Of a DNA stretch of 14,448 nt, positions 12,019 to 14,448 are shown piece after piece; position 1 is the first letter of the stretch, and each line of letters starts with the position of its first letter. The position numbers and the translations under genes were made by a program. The notes beneath the pieces are model-generated. The model searched no databases. It was not told the DNA's origin and worked only from the letters and a program-made list of their open reading frames with translations. This DNA is from an uncultured Acetatifactor sp. (GTDB lineage Bacteria; Bacillota; Clostridia; Lachnospirales; Lachnospiraceae): contig CAJTLR010000083.1 in the NCBI GenBank assembly GCA_910577185.1, forward strand, positions 1 through 14,448, written 5' to 3'.

Positions 12019-13320
12019 ATGGCAACCACACGGCTCATGCCGCTACATGTCGGGAAAGGCCGGGATGTTTCCACGGCCATAGCGGACATCATTGACTATG
12101 TAAAGAATCCGCAGAAAACTGATTTTGGGAAATTCATTTATGGTTATGAGTGCGACACCCGGACTGCTGATGCGGAGTTCCTTTTATCCAAGCGCCAGTA
12201 TGCGAACCTGACCGGACGTGACCGGGGCGCGGATGATGTGATTGCCTACCATCTCCGGCAGGCATTTAAGCCTGGCGAGGTCACGCCGGAAGAAGCGAAC
12301 CGGATCGGGCGGGAGCTGGCATTGAAGCTCACCAAAGGAAACCATGCCTTTGTTGTCTGCACCCATGTGGATAAGCACCATGTCCATAACCACATCATTA
12401 TCAATTCTACGACGCTGGACTGCCAGAAAAAATTCCGCAACTTCTGGGGCTCCGCATGGGCGATCCGGCGCATGAATGACAAGCTGTGCCTGGAGCATGG
12501 GCTTTCCATTGTGGAGAATCCGAAACCCAGCAGGGAGCATTACGGCACATGGATGGGAAATCAGAAACAGCCTTCCCGCCAGGAACGGCTGCGCTGGGCT
12601 ATCGACGCTGCCCTGGAAGAAAAGCCGAAGGACTTTGAAGAACTTTTGAAAAAGCTGGAGGCGGCAGGGATCGAAGTCAACCGGGATCGAAAACACCTTC
12701 GCTTTCGCCTGTCGCCGGAAGATCGGTATACCCGGTGTGACACGCTGAAAGGCGACTATACCGAGCAGGCCATCAGGGAACGGATAGCAGGCACCCGGAC
12801 GGTGGAACCCCGCCGTACCTCCCCACAAAAGCCGGTTTCCAAAGTCGGGTTGCTGGTGGATATTGAGGCGGCAATCCGTTCCGGCAAAGGTCCGGGGTAT
12901 GAACGCTGGGCGAAGGTGTTCAACTTAAAACAGCTCTCCCAGGCGGTGATCTGGCTCAAAGAGCATGGCGATATGAGCTATGAGGATTTGCAGAAAAAAT
13001 CAAATGCCGCTACCGCCAACTTCAATGCGTTATCGGTACAGATCAAGGAACTGGAATCACAGATGGCCGCCAACGGGGAGCTGCAGAAACAGATCGTCAA
13101 TTATGCCAAGACGCGGGCGGCCTATGTGGAGTACCGGAAAGCTGGGTACAGCAAAAAATTCCGTGCGGCGCATGAAACGGAAATCCTGCTGCACCAGGCG
13201 GCGAAGAAACATTTTGACGAGCTGGGGATCACAAAGCTGCCCTCCGTCAAGTCTCTGCGGGAGGAATATGCCGGACTTCTGGAGCAGAAACGGAAAAGCT
13301 ATACAATCAAGGTACAATGA
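12019..13320 (+). CDS. MOBP-type relaxase, C-terminus apparently truncated
   Basis: The relaxase nicks oriT and stays covalently bound to the 5' end through a tyrosine. Tyr27 in DIIDYVKNPQKT is the likely nucleophile. HVDKHHVHNH (116-125) is the HUH-type metal site (HxDxxHxHNH), with the following Asn also conserved. The region around KPSREHYGTWMG is also typical. The C-terminal half is helical and probably coiled coil (about 320-420). AAGGAGG lies 8 bases before the ATG. Members I remember continue past EKKKxY for about 40 residues (an LLTAKxNxxRILG region and a basic end). Here the frame ends TIKVQ-stop soon after QKRKSY, and the DNA beyond is unlike an ICE. The catalytic domain is intact, so nicking may survive. 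Confidence 0.92.
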   Translation: MATTRLMPLHVGKGRDVSTAIADIIDYVKNPQKTDFGKFIYGYECDTRTADAEFLLSKRQYANLTGRDRGADDVIAYHLRQAFKPGEVTPEEANRIGRELALKLTKGNHAFVVCTHVDKHHVHNHIIINSTTLDCQKKFRNFWGSAWAIRRMNDKLCLEHGLSIVENPKPSREHYGTWMGNQKQPSRQERLRWAIDAALEEKPKDFEELLKKLEAAGIEVNRDRKHLRFRLSPEDRYTRCDTLKGDYTEQAIRERIAGTRTVEPRRTSPQKPVSKVGLLVDIEAAIRSGKGPGYERWAKVFNLKQLSQAVIWLKEHGDMSYEDLQKKSNAATANFNALSVQIKELESQMAANGELQKQIVNYAKTRAAYVEYRKAGYSKKFRAAHETEILLHQAAKKHFDELGITKLPSVKSLREEYAGLLEQKRKSYTIKVQ

Positions 13321-13326
13321 CTTTCT

Positions 13327-13357
13327 ACGCCCATGAAAACGTTGAAAACTTGGGCGT
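13327..13357 (+). other. Hairpin just beyond the relaxase stop
   Basis: ACGCCCA (13327-13333) and TGGGCGT (13351-13357) form a perfect 7-bp stem with a 17-base loop. There is no T run, so it is not a clear terminator. It lies within about 50 bases of the point where the sequence stops resembling a relaxase and could belong to a junction or attachment region. Confidence 0.35.
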
Positions 13358-13376
13358 GTACATATTCAGTTGTTCA

Positions 13377-13405
13377 TTTACAAGAGCATTGATTTGTGGT
13401 AAAAT
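13377..13405 (+). promoter_or_regulatory. Sigma-A-type promoter in the post-junction region
   Basis: TTTACA (13377-13382) and TAAAAT (13400-13405) are 17 bases apart. Only a short open frame ending at 13572 lies downstream before the terminator, so the transcript may be non-coding or the original gene may be lost. Confidence 0.5.
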
Positions 13406-13418
13406 CATTATCAATGAT
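13404..13418. promoter_or_regulatory. Palindrome overlapping the promoter -10, possible operator
   Basis: ATCATT (13404-13409) and AATGAT (13413-13418) are perfect inverted repeats with a 3-base centre, partly overlapping the -10 box. A dimeric repressor bound here would block the promoter. Confidence 0.4.
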
Positions 13419-13425
13419 GTTGTAA

Positions 13426-13572
13426 GCGTGCAACCACATCAATTACTTTGCCCGATGCAATGTGCGAATTACGAAGGCTGCAAACGGCTTGCAGAATATT
13501 AGTGAGAAGAAATGGACCAAGGAGAAAGAACGTGCTGAGGTTGAGATATTGAAACGAATGAGTAAAGCGTAA
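13426..13572 (+). pseudogene. Possible C-terminal gene remnant
   Basis: The frame from 13426 to the TAA at 13570-13572 has no good start (GTG 13462 lacks a ribosome binding site). Its end reads like a real helical, highly charged C-terminus (ISEKKWTKEKERAEVEILKR). It is followed directly by a terminator hairpin. It may be the surviving tail of a gene cut by the rearrangement that truncated the relaxase. No family recognised; chance is possible. Confidence 0.3.
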
Positions 13573-13578
13573 AAAGAA

Positions 13579-13620
13579 GGAGAGCTACCTGCAACCGCAA
13601 GTAACTCTCCTATTTTTATT
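13579..13620. terminator. Bidirectional terminator
   Basis: GGAGAG (13579-13584) pairs with CTCTCC (13605-13610). The stem continues inward as TAC/GTA and TGC/GCA, separated by single C-A mismatches, to an AACC loop. It is followed by TATTTTTATT on the plus strand and TTCTTTTTAC on the minus strand, so it can stop transcription from both sides. Confidence 0.8.
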
Positions 13621-13621
13621 T

Positions 13622-14053
13622 TCAGGCATTGCCAAAGTTATGCCTTTCCAGCATCTCGCTGTATACTCGTTCAATGTTCTGAATCGCCAACACTGCCCGG
13701 TTGTTCTCGTACTCCGGGTGCTCTTTACAGTAGCGCTCATAGAAGTCAATTTCAGAAAGGGCTTCGATGAAATCCTCCTGAGTATGGGGGATATTGTCCT
13801 GCAAAAGCTCCCGGTTGAAACGCAGGATTTGAACTCGGTGCGCATCCGCATTACGCTCATCGTCGATGCGGATATGTTCGTCCAGACGGCCCTGCACCTC
13901 ATTCAACTTCGCAATCACGTCACCGTTCAGTGCCTTCCCAATCATCTTCCCGATAGCAGACCACGGATTGACCTTGATAGGCGCAATCTGAACCAATGTC
14001 ATCAGAATGAGCAGGGCGCCACCACTGCTTGCAACAATTTCCTGGATACTCAT
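13622..14053 (-). CDS. Phage lysis-module-type membrane protein, 143 aa
   Basis: A single N-terminal membrane segment (about residues 8-27, SGGALLILMTLVQIAPI) is followed by a conserved-looking INPW/VNPW-type motif. A charged helical region (about 40-75) and a C-terminal globular part (ILRFNRELLQ, FIEALSEIDFYERYCKEHPEY) follow. Proteins of this form sit next to holin and endolysin genes in Clostridia phages; I do not know a formal family name. AGGTGGG precedes the ATG by 6 bases. It follows the 14057-14368 gene by 3 bases and ends just before the terminator, so the pair is an operon. Exact role in lysis is unproven. Confidence 0.72.
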   Translation of the reverse strand: MSIQEIVASSGGALLILMTLVQIAPIKVNPWSAIGKMIGKALNGDVIAKLNEVQGRLDEHIRIDDERNADAHRVQILRFNRELLQDNIPHTQEDFIEALSEIDFYERYCKEHPEYENNRAVLAIQNIERVYSEMLERHNFGNA

Positions 14054-14056
14054 AGC

Positions 14057-14368
14057 TTACCCACCTGCCTTCTCCGACTCGTCAGGGGCATTAACTGTCT
14101 TGCTCATCTTGCACAGATCGTCAATGAGCTTGCTAATAACCTCCATGTCGATATCATAATCAACAGTATCGGCAGAAGCCTTGACCATAGCCAGCACCCA
14201 CTCCTTACGGTCTGCGCCGTTGTCAAACTTCTCCTCGGCAGTCGCCATGTACTTCATGACCATCTCCAGAATCTTGCCCCAGTTCTTCTCCTTCACAGCC
14301 TTCTGGACATACTCCACCAGTTTGATAGCCAGAGGGATGGCAGTCGCCAGACCGGCTAGAACGGACAC
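14057..14368 (-). CDS. Holin-like phage membrane protein, 5' end damaged or divergent
   Basis: From GTG 14368 the protein is 103 residues. It has an N-terminal hydrophobic segment (SVLAGLATAIPLAIKLVEYV), amphipathic helices (AVKEKNWGKILEMVMKYM), and a segment with FDNGADRKEWVLAMVKASADTV and DIDMEVISKLIDDLC, similar to small holin-like proteins of Clostridia phages. The frame stays open upstream for nine more codons (TEWLQLIV...) after a TGA, which looks like the real N-terminus. An ATG at about 14393-14395 is one base out of frame with it. So the start may be shifted by a one-base indel, or GTG 14368 is used without a good ribosome binding site. No endolysin gene is seen in the window. Confidence 0.65.
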   Translation of the reverse strand: MSVLAGLATAIPLAIKLVEYVQKAVKEKNWGKILEMVMKYMATAEEKFDNGADRKEWVLAMVKASADTVDYDIDMEVISKLIDDLCKMSKTVNAPDESEKAGG

Positions 14369-14448
14369 AATAAGCTGCAGCCACTCCGTGTGTCATCGCC
14401 AGTGCTAAAATGTAAGAAAACGCCGAGGAAAAAATGTAGTTTTGTGGC
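14369..14448. other. Unassigned right edge of the window
   Basis: These 80 bases hold no convincing gene. On the plus strand AAAATGTA occurs twice (about 14407 and 14431), close together and AT-rich. On the minus strand no ribosome binding site precedes the holin-like gene. The segment may be leader or junction DNA continuing outside the window. Confidence 0.4.

Noticed and set aside
12184..12828. 214-codon minus-strand frame inside the relaxase
   Set aside because: It is antisense to a gene with clear catalytic motifs, has no ribosome binding site and no recognisable domain.
13317..13502. Plus-strand frame starting at the relaxase stop
   Set aside because: It runs through the hairpin, promoter and palindrome and has no ribosome binding site; its Cys-containing end is probably chance.
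13640..14359. 239-codon plus-strand frame across the phage-type genes
   Set aside because: The two minus-strand frames have phage-like membrane segments, a ribosome binding site and a terminator; this one is their complement and looks compositionally random.
1..14448. CRISPR array, tRNA or rRNA genes
   Set aside because: No regularly spaced repeats, no cloverleaf with a T-loop motif and no rRNA-like conserved stretch were seen on either strand.

Overview
The window is accessory DNA from a Gram-positive Clostridia-type host, most likely a gut Lachnospiraceae relative. Most of it (about 1-13,305) is the DNA-processing and accessory part of a Tn1549/CTn-like integrative conjugative element (ICE). 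The evidence is an element-type topoisomerase III, a Cys-rich VLP-type protein, a MobC accessory protein, a CD1845-type membrane protein, a DUF3849 protein and a MOBP-type HUH relaxase. All read left to right, mostly as tightly overlapping genes with strong AGGAGG-type ribosome binding sites.

Layout. (1) 1-2114: an unrecognised protein, then a nucleotide-metabolism cassette: a DUF1599/DUF6378 (MazG-like) protein, a ThyX-family thymidylate synthase and a trimeric dUTPase. The first two have no usable ATG where the coding sequence begins. (2) 2209-3900: a reversed AbrB-antitoxin/RelE-type toxin pair and an XRE regulator, then a divergent SLOG/DUF1273 protein on the plus strand. Promoters, operators and terminators are visible. 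(3) 3964-5120: a DUF3789 membrane peptide and a DUF5688 protein. (4) 5162-10949: topB, the VLP-type protein, a 113-nt inverted-repeat-bounded intergenic segment that looks like a structured RNA, four conserved but uncharacterised proteins (one split by an in-frame TAA), and mobC. (5) 10950-13320: a possible oriT-like intergenic region, the CD1845-type protein, a perfect terminator, the DUF3849 protein and the relaxase. (6) 13305-14448: different DNA. The relaxase loses its C-terminus and is followed by a short region with its own promoter and palindrome, a bidirectional terminator, and two minus-strand genes resembling the holin/lysis-module membrane proteins of Clostridia phages.

How the parts may work together. 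The relaxase and MobC would nick and pilot the transferred strand, and TopB would handle topology during processing. The ThyX/dUTPase/MazG-like trio could supply dTTP and keep uracil out of DNA. The toxin-antitoxin pair could stabilise the element. Six otherwise unrelated proteins end in a similar basic tail (KPSVRxxL-type core, usually ending in ER or AR). This may be a shared localisation or transfer signal, and it is the most interesting candidate for something undescribed here. All family assignments are from reading the sequence and memory of the families; no searches were run.
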